A stretch of 64,000 bases of DNA from contig WAEK01000014.1 in the NCBI GenBank assembly GCA_011634665.1, forward strand, positions 788,501-852,500, written 5' to 3'. Both the position numbers and the translations under genes were made by a program. The DNA comes from Mortierella sp. BCC40632 (taxonomy: Eukaryota > Mortierellomycota > Mortierellomycetes > Mortierellales > Mortierellaceae). Under the pieces are notes generated by a model. It ran no database searches and had not been told where the DNA came from. It saw nothing but the letters and a program-made list of their open reading frames with translations. Of the stretch, positions 25,201 through 35,011 are shown piece by piece (the first letter of the stretch is position 1; each line of letters begins with the position of its first letter).

Positions 25201-25376
25201 CAGGGTTGTCGCATGGACCGGGGATGTCAATGACAGGGCTGAGTCCCAGATCAGGTGGGCCAGGGCCACGGCTCTGGCCAATCCAGGTGCCAACGCCACA
25301 ATGGAATGTCCGCAGTCCAGGACCACGGTCAGGGCCTCGCACTCGTCCAAGCTTTGGCCAGCCACAGACATCATAG
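22259..25376 (+). CDS. Caprin-like protein with coiled coil, basic, RGG-like and Pro-rich regions
   Basis: Candidate RNA-binding or ribonucleoprotein-granule protein. Exons 22259-22834, 23050-23211, 23311-23653, 23760-24011 and 24103-25376 total 2607 nt, 868 residues, with phases matching. Residues 1-180 are polar and disordered. Residues about 180-330 are helical (RRERALRKRL, RLQALEHKSEVVV, LNEFEELL) in an order like the N-terminal homology region of caprins: paired basic helix, a short loop with a conserved Q, and a second helix. A basic patch (RRFLPRRRGRKQSS) lies near residue 527, an RG/GG segment (GRRYGGGRGGY) near 675, and a long Pro/His/Met-rich tail follows. Intron 1 fits best as a GC-AG intron (see findings). 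The caprin link rests on domain order and composition, not on an alignment, so treat the name as tentative. Without it this is a hypothetical protein. Confidence 0.72.
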
Positions 25377-25782
25377 AAAGGAGAGCTACAAGGGTTATCA
25401 TCGAGAAATGAAATAGGATTGCGGCGAAAATATTTTTTTCTTTTTTTTTTTTTGAGTATAGTAGGTACATGCACAAAAACGAAAGCAAAGCCGAAGGAAT
25501 AAAAAGGCATTCGGACATTGGCACTAGCAAAAGAAGAAAGAGAGAGAAAAAAAGGCGGCTGCAAGGGGCCAAGGCGAAGGCGAAAGTCAAGGAAGGAGAA
25601 AGATGGCCCTGATATTTCGCTGAGAGGACGCTTTCCTTAATTGCATGGGCGGGAAATGGAAAAATGGATTTCTCGGGACCACCTTCGCTGCGCTGCCTGT
25701 GTGAGAGAGGGAGCAATCCCGGGAGAGGAGAAGAGAACAGTGAGAGAAAGAGAGAGAGAGAAAAAAGAGAGAGAGAGAAAAA

Positions 25783-25817
<35 letters not shown>

Positions 25818-25875
25818 AAGTGGGTGTCTGTCAACCCATGTCTCTTTCCGCAATCCCAACCATCACCACCACACC
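25377..25875. other. Intergenic region, GA-rich
   Basis: An AATAAA at 25498-25503 may end the upstream transcript. GA/AAGA repeats fill 25740-25820 directly before the next gene. No separate gene and no exon encoding a signal peptide are visible. Confidence 0.5.
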
Positions 25876-28348
25876 ATGTCAATACCGTCCTTGACATCCA
25901 TCCCAACCACACAGCCAAGCTGTGGCGGCATCTCGCTCGACAAACCCTTTCTGCCATGCCCAGATGCTGTCACCATCACCAGCAACGGCAATGTCACAGA
26001 CCCTCAGGGCTGTTTTGTCCAGCCAACAGGCTTTTACTGTGCACCCCTTTCTACCACCCGAGGTTTTCTCTACCAGGATGAGGCCTCTTCTTCTTCATCT
26101 CAGGGTATAAACAATGGTCATGCCACCACCACTACTGCTCCATCTGTATACATTCCTCGGTTCCATGCCCCAACCAACGACAATTCAACCCGTCCTTCAC
26201 CTCCACTCTTGGCTATTGATGGTCAACCTGTCCGTTATGGAGGGTTTGCTCGACTGGGTGAACCATGCATTGGACTGCCTCTCCCGACGGATGCGACCAT
26301 CTGGACCACAGACCCACGATTTCAGACCATGATGGCCCTTGCTCGTCGTCGGTTAGTCGATGCTCTCCATGGTGGGGATGGATCTGGTTCATCAGGGACG
26401 GGATCCTCCCCTGGACTTGCCTCGGATGGATCCTCCTTTTTCTCACTCTGGGGTGACTGTGAGGAAGGTGCCTTTTGCGACTTTACACCGACAACAACAA
26501 CAACAACAACAACAGCAACGACGACTTCAATCGGCATCTGTCGAGAACAACTGCCAAATTTCCATCAATGTACATCCTATATGCAATGTAGCTCTCGACA
26601 ATGTGATCTTGGGGCGGTGGCTGGTCGGACTGGGAACCCTTCTACAGGTTCTGGATTGAGCACAGAAGGGCCTATAGCAGGCGCTGTCGAAGGAGCAGTG
26701 GGAGCAGGATCTTCTTCGCCACGGACTCGTCGTCGACATAATCATCGTCGTTCCCACAGGCGATCACTCGAGGAAGTAGATGATCATATCCTTGTAGACA
26801 ATGACCCTCCTCTCAGAACTCTATCGAACCAAAGACGGGCTTGGCCTGCTCGATTAGATTCTTCTGAACATCGACCCGGCTCCATCCCGGTTTGTTTGCC
26901 CTCTAAGATATACTCTCCCAACAACAATGGTGCCAGGGATGGTGTCCACACCAGCGGGAGCGGGAACGGGAATGGGACCACGTCGAATGACAATGGTAAC
27001 TCGAGCGATTCCGAAGAAAAGACCAAAGCCCGAGTCTCGATTTGGATCGGAGCCCTGTTGGGCATGGCGGCGATCTTGGTGTGTATCTTTTTATTGGGGC
27101 TACTTCGAAGGAGACAAAAACTTCGGAGAGATAAACATTTGCAACAACAGCAGCAGCAGCAACAACAACAACAACAACAGTTACAGCAGCAGCGACATTT
27201 ACAGGGTCACCATCACCATCATCATCATCGAAGGAGACATCGGTCAAGGTCCAAGTCGATGAAAAGAACCAATACGAACCCTGGTCTTGAACCTGAACCT
27301 ATGCTGGACCAAATCTTGGACATGGAAAGAGAAGGACAACCTCCCTTGGCTCTAGGATCGATCCATCGGGTTCAGAATGGTGTCGATGGAGTTGCGGACG
27401 AAAAGATTCGTTTCTACACAACAGACCAGACTCGACGGGGTGGGTATGGTGACGACGGCGAGGACGACAGTGAGTTTATGCATCAGCTTAGTACAACCGG
27501 TACTACTATCGCTCCCACAGCTACTGTTGCAGCTACCACTACAACAACCTCGCATGGTTCGGATTCTCGACTGACTCGATTCTGGGACCGTTTCCGTAAA
27601 GAGAAACCATCCACTCAATCTCCCACAGAGATGAATACAGGACGAAGCATCACTGTGGAGGAGAGGAATGGTCGAAGGATAAGCAAAGGGGATCATCGTC
27701 GTTCGGGAGGTGTACCAAAACGATCTGATTTGACGAGTCCCACCCGATCCATGGCTCGATTGACCTCGACCACGAATTCCTCATTTCATTCTTCGACCTT
27801 TTCTTTGCCCTTGCCCTCGTCTCCTTTGGAGACGTACTCGGATTCAACTTTTCGAACGGGTGACTCTAATTTTGGAGGAATGCGTCAGGTTCAGTCGTCC
27901 AGTTCTGGGCAAGAAATTGATTTTACAGGGGTTCGAATGGTAGGAGGACAGGATATGAATGATAAGAGGAAAGGGGAGGAAGAGGGAGAAGAAGAAGAAG
28001 AAGAAGAAGAAGGAGAGGACCCTGCTCGAGTAGGCCATGTAAATTGGTCGGATATCCAGGACCCGAGTCCAAGGGAAGGAATGGAAGCCCAATTTTTTGG
28101 GGAGGGTTCGACTTTGACCACTCCGTCTCCACCTCATGTCTCGCCTATCTCACCACCGTCTTTGAATAGTGGTGGTAATTCAAGATCGTCGTCGAGGATG
28201 TTGAAGCGGCAGAGTGCTGCTGCTGTTGCTGCTGCTGCTGTTGCTACTGCTTCTACTACTGCTGCTTCTGCTACTGCCACTTCTGCTACTGCCACTTCTG
28301 CTACTGCTACGTTGGGAAGTGGGACCAAGGGCCGTAATATGCTTTCTT

Positions 28349-28395
<47 letters not shown>

Positions 28396-28444
28396 CATCT
28401 AGTACTAGCGATATACCTTTTCTCTTTTCTCTTCTCTTTTCTCT

Positions 28445-28520
<76 letters not shown>

Positions 28521-28542
28521 GTCTGCCGTCTATTTTGATTAG
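25876..28542 (+). CDS. Cys-rich single-pass membrane protein with polyQ/His cytoplasmic tail
   Basis: Unrecognised fungal type I-like membrane protein. The N-terminal ~380 residues carry cysteines in EGF-like spacing (PSCGG, LPCPD, GCFVQPTGFYC, GEPC, GDCEEGAFC, HQCTSYMQCSSRQC, VCLP), typical of an exposed domain. One membrane helix follows near residues 386-409 (WIGALLGMAAILVCIFLLGLL), then stop-transfer arginines. The tail has a polyQ/HHH tract (about 421-450), a basic patch, acidic runs and an Ala/Thr/Ser repeat near the end. The first ATG, at 25876, is not followed by a signal peptide although the topology expects one; an unseen upstream exon is possible. The 3' end is also uncertain. A donor at 28334 and an acceptor ending at 28402 would remove a 69-nt, T42-containing segment, and the remaining end encodes only CT-repeat residues to a stop at 28542. 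Confidence 0.65.
28351..28392. repeat. Poly(T)42
   Basis: Uninterrupted run of 42 T near the 3' end of the membrane-protein gene, probably intronic. Confidence 0.95.
28456..28518. repeat. (TC)n microsatellite
   Basis: About 30 TC units, with CTTTT units just before. It is read as Ser-Leu repeats in the frame of the preceding gene, or lies in its 3' UTR. Confidence 0.9.
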
Positions 28543-28620
28543 ACTGTGTAATACATTTGAGTGTATACCCGCCTAACTGCTAGGTCATGAGCCCCTTTGC
28601 TTTGCCTTTGTGTGTGTGTG

Positions 28621-28626
28621 TTTATT
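28621..28626 (-). terminator. AATAAA signal for the MARVEL-type gene
   Basis: TTTATT on the plus strand, 132 bases beyond the minus-strand stop at 28758. Confidence 0.45.
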
Positions 28627-28757
28627 TTATGATGGTGGACCATGCGAAATACAAAACAGGAAAAAAAAGGGTCAAGTTTTTTAATATTTTTTTTTTCTCA
28701 GTGATGATGTGATGATGAATAGTGTTACAAAATATGGAGAGAGAGAGAGAGAGAGAG

Positions 28758-31700
28758 CTAAAAGTCTCCAATGTAGGGCGATCGAGGCGATTCCTCCACA
28801 AAGGTCGAGCCTTGTCTAGCTCTTCCACCTCCATCTGAGGCTTTGTCAGAATCACCTGTTGGCGAAAGGGTCGAGGACGACCGGGGTCCATATTCCGGTT
28901 GGCGAGGAGGACCACTACCACTACCACTACCATTACCACTACCACTCGCATTAACAGAACCCGAGGCCACCGGTGAAATGACATTCGAGGTTGGAGTACG
29001 TTCAAGTTTTCGTGGTGAGGGTAGTACACGAGCATTCAAAGGTCCCTTGCTCGAACTACCAGTCACAGGCATAGTCGTTACAATCGACAACCTGGAACTT
29101 TTACGTTTGGTCAGGGTCGGTTTCTTGACCAGATTCGTAGAGGAGAGTGGATCAGTAGTCGGGGTCATGGAAGGTGAACTTGGTGAACGAGCCTGAGAAC
29201 ACTGTGGACCATGAACCATAGTAGTTGCTTGTTCACTCGCCGGTGATACGGACGTGGTAGGGGAATCGTGGGGCATGACCTGAGACGGGGCTGGGATGGT
29301 GATGTTAGTGGCGTTCAAGGTCGGAGAGTTGGGATCGTTGGATGAATAAGGCGGTGGGAGGGTGAGTCGCCTTGGTGCTAAGGGTCGTGGTTTCCGGTGC
29401 CCGCTACTATGGTAACTGGGGCTGCCACCGGCCTGTTGCGCCCTGGCATTGATTAATGCTTCGTCCACGGCCGTAATATCGGCTATCGGCACCGCTGCCG
29501 TAGAGCTTTCTTCGGGTACAGGCGTTGATGCTCCAGATTGACGTTGCAGTTGCTCTTTTCTTGCTGCTGCATTTACAAAGCTTGGGAGATATTCATGGTT
29601 GATAGAATCAAAGACATAACAGGACGCTCCAGGTGGGATATCAAAAGGTCGTGGTGAGCAGCGTGGGGAATCGTTGCCGAGTCGTTGGTGCTGTGGGCGA
29701 CACTGCTGAGGAGAAGATCCTGAGGACATTTGGGAAGTCTGTTCCAGAGGCGGTGAAGCAAACGGCACAATAGACGTCTCTCCATCCAAGCTGCAATCAT
29801 CTTCTAGACACAGCCTTGGCGACACTGGAATAGCTTCGATAAACTGCTCGTTATCTAATTCTCCTGAACCATTCTCCTGCAGCAGCTGCGTCTGTCCTCG
29901 AATAACAGATCCATCGGTGGTCACAGGAGGGTGTGTGCGCGAGAGTGAAGGTCCCCGTTCTGCAATGATGGCATTGTCAGGCAAAGGATCTGCTCTGACT
30001 GGATCCGGATTATTCTCCAGGGGACTAGTGACGCCTCCTTGGTCGTCAATTCGCTGTGGGTCAGATGGTTTGGGTGATGAACTGGTCGAGGAGGCCCCCG
30101 TGAAAAGGCCACCAATGCTATCACCAGTGCCCCCCTCTGCCAATTGTTGCTGCCATCGATTCCGGGGCCGAGGAGGGGGAGAAAGAACCGTGGGAGCGGC
30201 TTCAACCGATCCAAAACTGGTCTGGTGCAAAAGCGGTGGTTGCTGAGAAATCGTTGACTCGGAAATGGCAATACTGCCAGCGTCTTTGCTGTCCGGGAAG
30301 CGCATAGGTAACATTGTTGGCTCGACACAGTCACGCATCAAGGGTGTATCGCAAGGTGGGGTGACGATAAGCGTCGCAGACGGCTTCTGGATGGAAGGCA
30401 AGCTCATTCCAGGAGGGAAACCATCCGCTGTGTTGAGGACAAAGTCACTTCGCATGATGGACATACCATCCCTATGATCAGCAGGGTTCTCATGACTGTT
30501 TCTAGTGTTTTTTTGGCTAAGATTACTGAGAATCGTCTGAATCGGCTCCGAGCCCCTTCGTCGACCGCTCGTCTTGCCGATCGCTCCGCCAAACAGACGC
30601 CAATGGGTGGAAGTATGTTGCTGGTTTACTTCCTGCTCCTTGTCCAAAGATCTCGAGGCGGGCGTGGACTCTGTTGTGGCTGAAGAGTGTCGTTTTCGAT
30701 TCCAATGGCCAAGACTGGCTACGAGGCCCTTTCGTCTCCGTTGGTCCAGAGTGTCGTAATAATCTTCCTGTTGCAAATATCCATCCTCATCACCCTCAAA
30801 GGAGTAAGACTCTCCACCCCGACCACAAACTCCGTCGGGACAATGGCTAATGACCCCACGAGACTGCTGACAGTCGCTGTTTGAGTTGTATCCAATGCCT
30901 GCAGGGTAGTCGTCATTTTCGGGGTCATACGAGGAGTCTGGTCCGATCTGTCCACGCCGTGTACTCCTTCTCCGACCACCAGCGCCAGCCATGCTTAAAT
31001 GACCGAGCCCTGCACCCGAGATAGTGTTGACTTCGACGGTCTCGCCCATCCACAGCGAACGATCCCTGTCATTATCGATGGCGCAATGCTGATCACATTC
31101 ACTCTTGACTCGAGTTCCCCAGATGCCGACGATGAATCCAAAGTCGATCAACCAGAGAATGGCAGCGACAATACCAAGGACAGCACAAGCCTTGTCCATC
31201 TCTGCGTAGTGATTGAGACACATATCATTGGGCCCGTAGACCAGGCCATCCTGGTACTCGTCAACTCGTTTCTGAAGCTTTGACCAGCGGTGGTTGCTCT
31301 CCTGGGTAGAATCGAATGGCGCCCATGCAGCTCGAGGGAGAACTCTGGACGGCAAGGTAACTGACTCATGATCAAAGGGCATCCCAATCAGCGAACTTGG
31401 CTGGAGGACAGGAGACTGCACCGGAGCTGCAACGAGACTCCCTCCCTGAGAAGACTGGAATCGGGAGCAGGGCACCGCCCGGTTTCCGAGGACAAGGGCC
31501 AGGACAGCAGCAACGAGCAAGAGTGCACAGATGATGAGGCAAGCAATAGCGTGGACTACAACCCAAACCTTTTTGTTGGTTACAGTATCATCGCCATCGT
31601 TGGAGCCTGATCTGGAGTCAAGGGTAGGGTCAAAGTTGGAACGGTATTGGGATGGATATCGTGCGTCGGATGGAAGTGGCTGTTGCGATGAGGAGGAAGA

Positions 31701-31952
31701 GTAGGTTGAGCGATGCCCGTGACGGTAGTGGCGACGGTAGAGGAGATGATGATGACGGCGATGGTTGAGGATTGCCCAAAAGGCGTATAGGAAGGCGATA
31801 CCGCCCGAGATACAAGAAGCAAGCGGCTCGTTGGTAAAGTTGGAATGGGACTGGGTACGATAGTGAAGGAGGAAAGCTGCTGTGGCGAGGATCGAGATGG
31901 ATATGCACAGCTGCAGGATGCGGACGACCTTGTGCGCGGCGCTCGACGGCAT
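28758..31952 (-). CDS. MARVEL-like tetraspan membrane protein with very long disordered tail
   Basis: Predicted four-helix membrane protein of fungal MARVEL type. One uninterrupted exon gives 1064 residues from the ATG at 31952. Helices lie at about residues 10-31 (VVRILQLCISISILATAAF), 44-64 (LASCISGGIAFLYAFWAIL), 130-156 (VWVVVHAIACLIICALLL) and 255-278 (ACAVLGIVAAILWLIDFGF). The spacing, short loops and cytosolic ends fit MARVEL. The remaining ~780 residues are Ser/Pro/Thr-rich with little predicted structure, far longer than the usual family tail. The frame stays open upstream to 32465, but that part is CT-repeat-encoded, so the start right before helix 1 is preferred. MARVEL proteins act in membrane domains such as eisosomes or cell contacts; the role here is unknown. 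The gene is convergent with the Cys-rich membrane protein gene. Confidence 0.78.
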   Translation of the reverse strand: MPSSAAHKVVRILQLCISISILATAAFLLHYRTQSHSNFTNEPLASCISGGIAFLYAFWAILNHRRHHHLLYRRHYRHGHRSTYSSSSSQQPLPSDARYPSQYRSNFDPTLDSRSGSNDGDDTVTNKKVWVVVHAIACLIICALLLVAAVLALVLGNRAVPCSRFQSSQGGSLVAAPVQSPVLQPSSLIGMPFDHESVTLPSRVLPRAAWAPFDSTQESNHRWSKLQKRVDEYQDGLVYGPNDMCLNHYAEMDKACAVLGIVAAILWLIDFGFIVGIWGTRVKSECDQHCAIDNDRDRSLWMGETVEVNTISGAGLGHLSMAGAGGRRRSTRRGQIGPDSSYDPENDDYPAGIGYNSNSDCQQSRGVISHCPDGVCGRGGESYSFEGDEDGYLQQEDYYDTLDQRRRKGLVASLGHWNRKRHSSATTESTPASRSLDKEQEVNQQHTSTHWRLFGGAIGKTSGRRRGSEPIQTILSNLSQKNTRNSHENPADHRDGMSIMRSDFVLNTADGFPPGMSLPSIQKPSATLIVTPPCDTPLMRDCVEPTMLPMRFPDSKDAGSIAISESTISQQPPLLHQTSFGSVEAAPTVLSPPPRPRNRWQQQLAEGGTGDSIGGLFTGASSTSSSPKPSDPQRIDDQGGVTSPLENNPDPVRADPLPDNAIIAERGPSLSRTHPPVTTDGSVIRGQTQLLQENGSGELDNEQFIEAIPVSPRLCLEDDCSLDGETSIVPFASPPLEQTSQMSSGSSPQQCRPQHQRLGNDSPRCSPRPFDIPPGASCYVFDSINHEYLPSFVNAAARKEQLQRQSGASTPVPEESSTAAVPIADITAVDEALINARAQQAGGSPSYHSSGHRKPRPLAPRRLTLPPPYSSNDPNSPTLNATNITIPAPSQVMPHDSPTTSVSPASEQATTMVHGPQCSQARSPSSPSMTPTTDPLSSTNLVKKPTLTKRKSSRLSIVTTMPVTGSSSKGPLNARVLPSPRKLERTPTSNVISPVASGSVNASGSGNGSGSGSGPPRQPEYGPRSSSTLSPTGDSDKASDGGGRARQGSTFVEESPRSPYIGDF

Positions 31953-32668
31953 GGGGGTGGAGGCAAGAAGCTTGAGCGGCAGGCTGAGCTGAGCTTGGGC
32001 TTGAGCCGGGCTGGGCTTAGAGAGAAAGAGTAGGCGAAGTGGCAGGGGTTGAGTAAAGAACGAGGGTAGCAGTGGGTATCGAGCGAGGAAGTAAGAGAAA
32101 GAGAGCTGGAAGAAAGAGAGGAAAAGGGAAGAAGGAAAGAGAGAAAGAGAGAGAGAAGAGAGGAAAGAGAAACTACATGGACGAGGCCGGTGCCCCGGCG
32201 GCAGCAGCCAGACCTGCGCCCGCCTCTCTACTGTGCGAGGCCGAGGACGGGTGTGTGTCTCAGGGAGCGGGAAGGGAGACCAAGCGCGATTCGTTTGGTC
32301 TCTCAAGCGGGTCTCACTGACGGAAGGGACGGCGAACGCTTCCGTGGTTTCTTCCATCAGCCATGGGACTGGTTTGTCGAGTCCAGGGCCAGGAAGAGGA
32401 GTAGAGGATTGTAGAGAATGGTCTGCTGGGCATTCTGCGCATTGACTCTCGGCCCATCGATGCACAGGGCATGACCAGTCGCGTCAACTTTGTTTTGTCA
32501 CTATAGTGTTTCCCCCCACCTTTTCTCGCTCTAGTTCTCAGCCTTCTCTTTCATGGACGCAACGTTTCCAGGGGACATTGTCCAGACGGAAAGCTGCCAC
32601 AGGGGAAGGTAGTAGAGGCGTGGAGTGGAGTGTTGGGGGCGAAATGTCAAGGGCAAGGGTAATGGTGG

Positions 32669-32701
<33 letters not shown>

Positions 32702-32803
32702 TCCTCTTGCTGATTCGTAGGCAGGCCACAACAATCATTCCTTTCACCTCCCCTAACCATCTGGTAGCCTAGAGAGAGATTGAGAAGAACACATGTGTAA
32801 GTG

Positions 32804-32848
<45 letters not shown>

Positions 32849-35011
32849 TAGGGGCTGTTGAGTCGGCCATCTCATTGCGGACAGAGTGGAATGCTGGAGT
32901 GCACGAGCCAGACCTTGATTGCAGAGCCAGTGCGGAAGCGGGGCCGGGCTCAGGGGACAGGGCGGGAAGGACCAGGACCCTTTTGTACGAACTGTGGCTC
33001 AAATCCTTCTTGCACTCCCTTCCTTTTCTGCTCCCTTCCGTATGCACACCTCCTCCACCTTGCTACAACACTGCCTTTTTATTCCGAACTTGCACGCGCA
33101 ATGCTTGACCAAACACCGCAACTTCTCCTTTTCTCCTCTGCCGCAGGACCACCAGGACATTACACACACAAGCAGACAGACATTTGTGCATGTTGACATC
33201 CACAGAACTCTCGGACATCATTGGCCCCAATTCATGGCTAGCCCCGACATGAACCAGCCCTTTTGCATGCATCATAGCATTGACCCCAACATTGATTTGA
33301 AAAAGAAAAAAAAAGTACTTATTAACTCTGTTCTCTCTCCTTCAGTTGCGAGTTGGCTCAGCCGAACGGAGTTGGCTGCTTTACTGCTCCTCTCCCCACC
33401 CGAGCCCGAGCAACTCTGAACAGTGCGCATTCGGGCTGAATGCATTCAAATGAGACCTCCTCTTCGGTCCTGTCCCCTTTCCCTTTGCTTGCTAAGCGCC
33501 ATGCGTTTGTCTTGAGGCTCTTGACAATGACCCGACGGAGTAACGGGCTTTCTCTGGCTGACCCTTTGCCTCTTCGGATATGCTCCTCTTCCAATCGACT
33601 GTGCTGACCGATAGATCGACCGAAGAGAACCCCTTCCCTTCCTCGCCCCTCCTCTCTCTCCCCTTCTCTTCTTGTCCAGACTCTTTACTTTCTGTTAGTC
33701 TGCACAATGTTGCAGTGCTGTGACCAGAGCTGTCGGTCGCGACGTGCCTGGCCATGATTGTTTTCTTCATGTCCTCCTTTTACCACCTCCTTCACTTTTT
33801 CGCCCCTATAGCCTCGCAGCCATCCATCCCGCTGACAGATTGTTCTCCCTGGTCAATTCACCACGCCTTGCCACACGCTGTCTCCCATGAACGAGAGGGA
33901 ATGACTCGCGTCTTTTGGGGTACACGCGTATACCAACTTGACAACCACCTGTCAGGGCATTCACCTTATTTCTTCGTTTTTCCATGACTGAGCTCCTGTT
34001 ATCCGTCATTTTCTCTCTCTCCCTCTCTCTTCCCCACCCCCCTTCCCCCCTTTTTTTTTTTTTTTTTTTTCTTCTTCTGGTCGATGGTGAATGTGATCCG
34101 TCGACATCACACCCACAATATGTCGCTTCAGCTCCTAATCCTGGCAGTGTATCTTTGGTTCTCATTCACTTTGTTCTTTCTTCTTTCTTTTGCCTTTTAG
34201 TATACTCTTTTCTTTATATTTCTGGTCTGCTTTCAGAAAAGAAAGGGGGTGAGTGTACGCGTGCAGGGAGCAGCGGGTGAATCCTGGTTGTCCCAAGGCT
34301 TGGTTCTTTTTTATCGTTTCCCTTGGCCCGAGCTTTATTAAGGTTTCCTTAGTCTCTCTCTCTTTTCGCCTTTCTTTCCTTTTCTTTTTGCTCACTCTCA
34401 CTCTTTTCTCTTTCTTCTTCTTTTCTCTTTCTCATTCTCTCTCTTTCTCCCTCACTCTCACTCTCACTCTCTCACACACACTCTCTGTCACGATCTGCCT
34501 TTCTGCAACTCCTTTCGTCTCTCTCCCTCCCTCTCTCACACACACACACATCCTATTCATACCCCTTTCTCCTATTGTACCTTTTTACAATCCACGAATC
34601 CTTAAGACGATTAAAGTGTTGGGAAGAAAGAAAGAAGGAAAGAAAGAAAGAAAGGAAAAAGTTCCGTCGTCTAGACCTGCTGGCACATCTCTCCCATTCA
34701 ACATTGTTCAGGACCACCCTTCCTTGTAAAAGTAGATCCAGGAACCACTGCGGCCCTGGAACCTTTCGAGCGCGGTACAGGCCCAAAGCCTCACTTGAGA
34801 CAACAAATACAGCAGCAGTAACAATACCAACACCAACGGCAGGAACGACAATAGCAATTGTGGTCGAGGCAGCGTCACACCTCTACCTTCGTCTTCATTC
34901 CCTAGCACGTTCTCTTTTACATACTCCACCTTTGCAGAGATAGATCACCATCGCCTGTACCATTCCTTCCTCCATCGAACCTCCTTTCCATCGAGTCGTC
35001 CGCCAACAACA
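31953..35011. other. 3-kb divergent intergenic region
   Basis: Upstream of the MARVEL-type gene on the left and of the disordered-protein gene on the right. It contains a CT run at about 32671-32700, (GA)n at 32806-32846, a T run at 34050-34070, CT-rich DNA at 34350-34560 and GAAA repeats at 34620-34660. Open frames here follow the repeats. No gene supported. Confidence 0.55.
32806..32846. repeat. (GA)n microsatellite
   Basis: About 20 GA units without interruption. Confidence 0.95.

Noticed and set aside
31953..32465. N-terminal extension of the MARVEL-type protein
   Set aside because: The frame is open, but its residues derive from CT/GA repeats (Leu/Ser/Phe runs). The ATG at 31952 sits right before the first helix as in the family.
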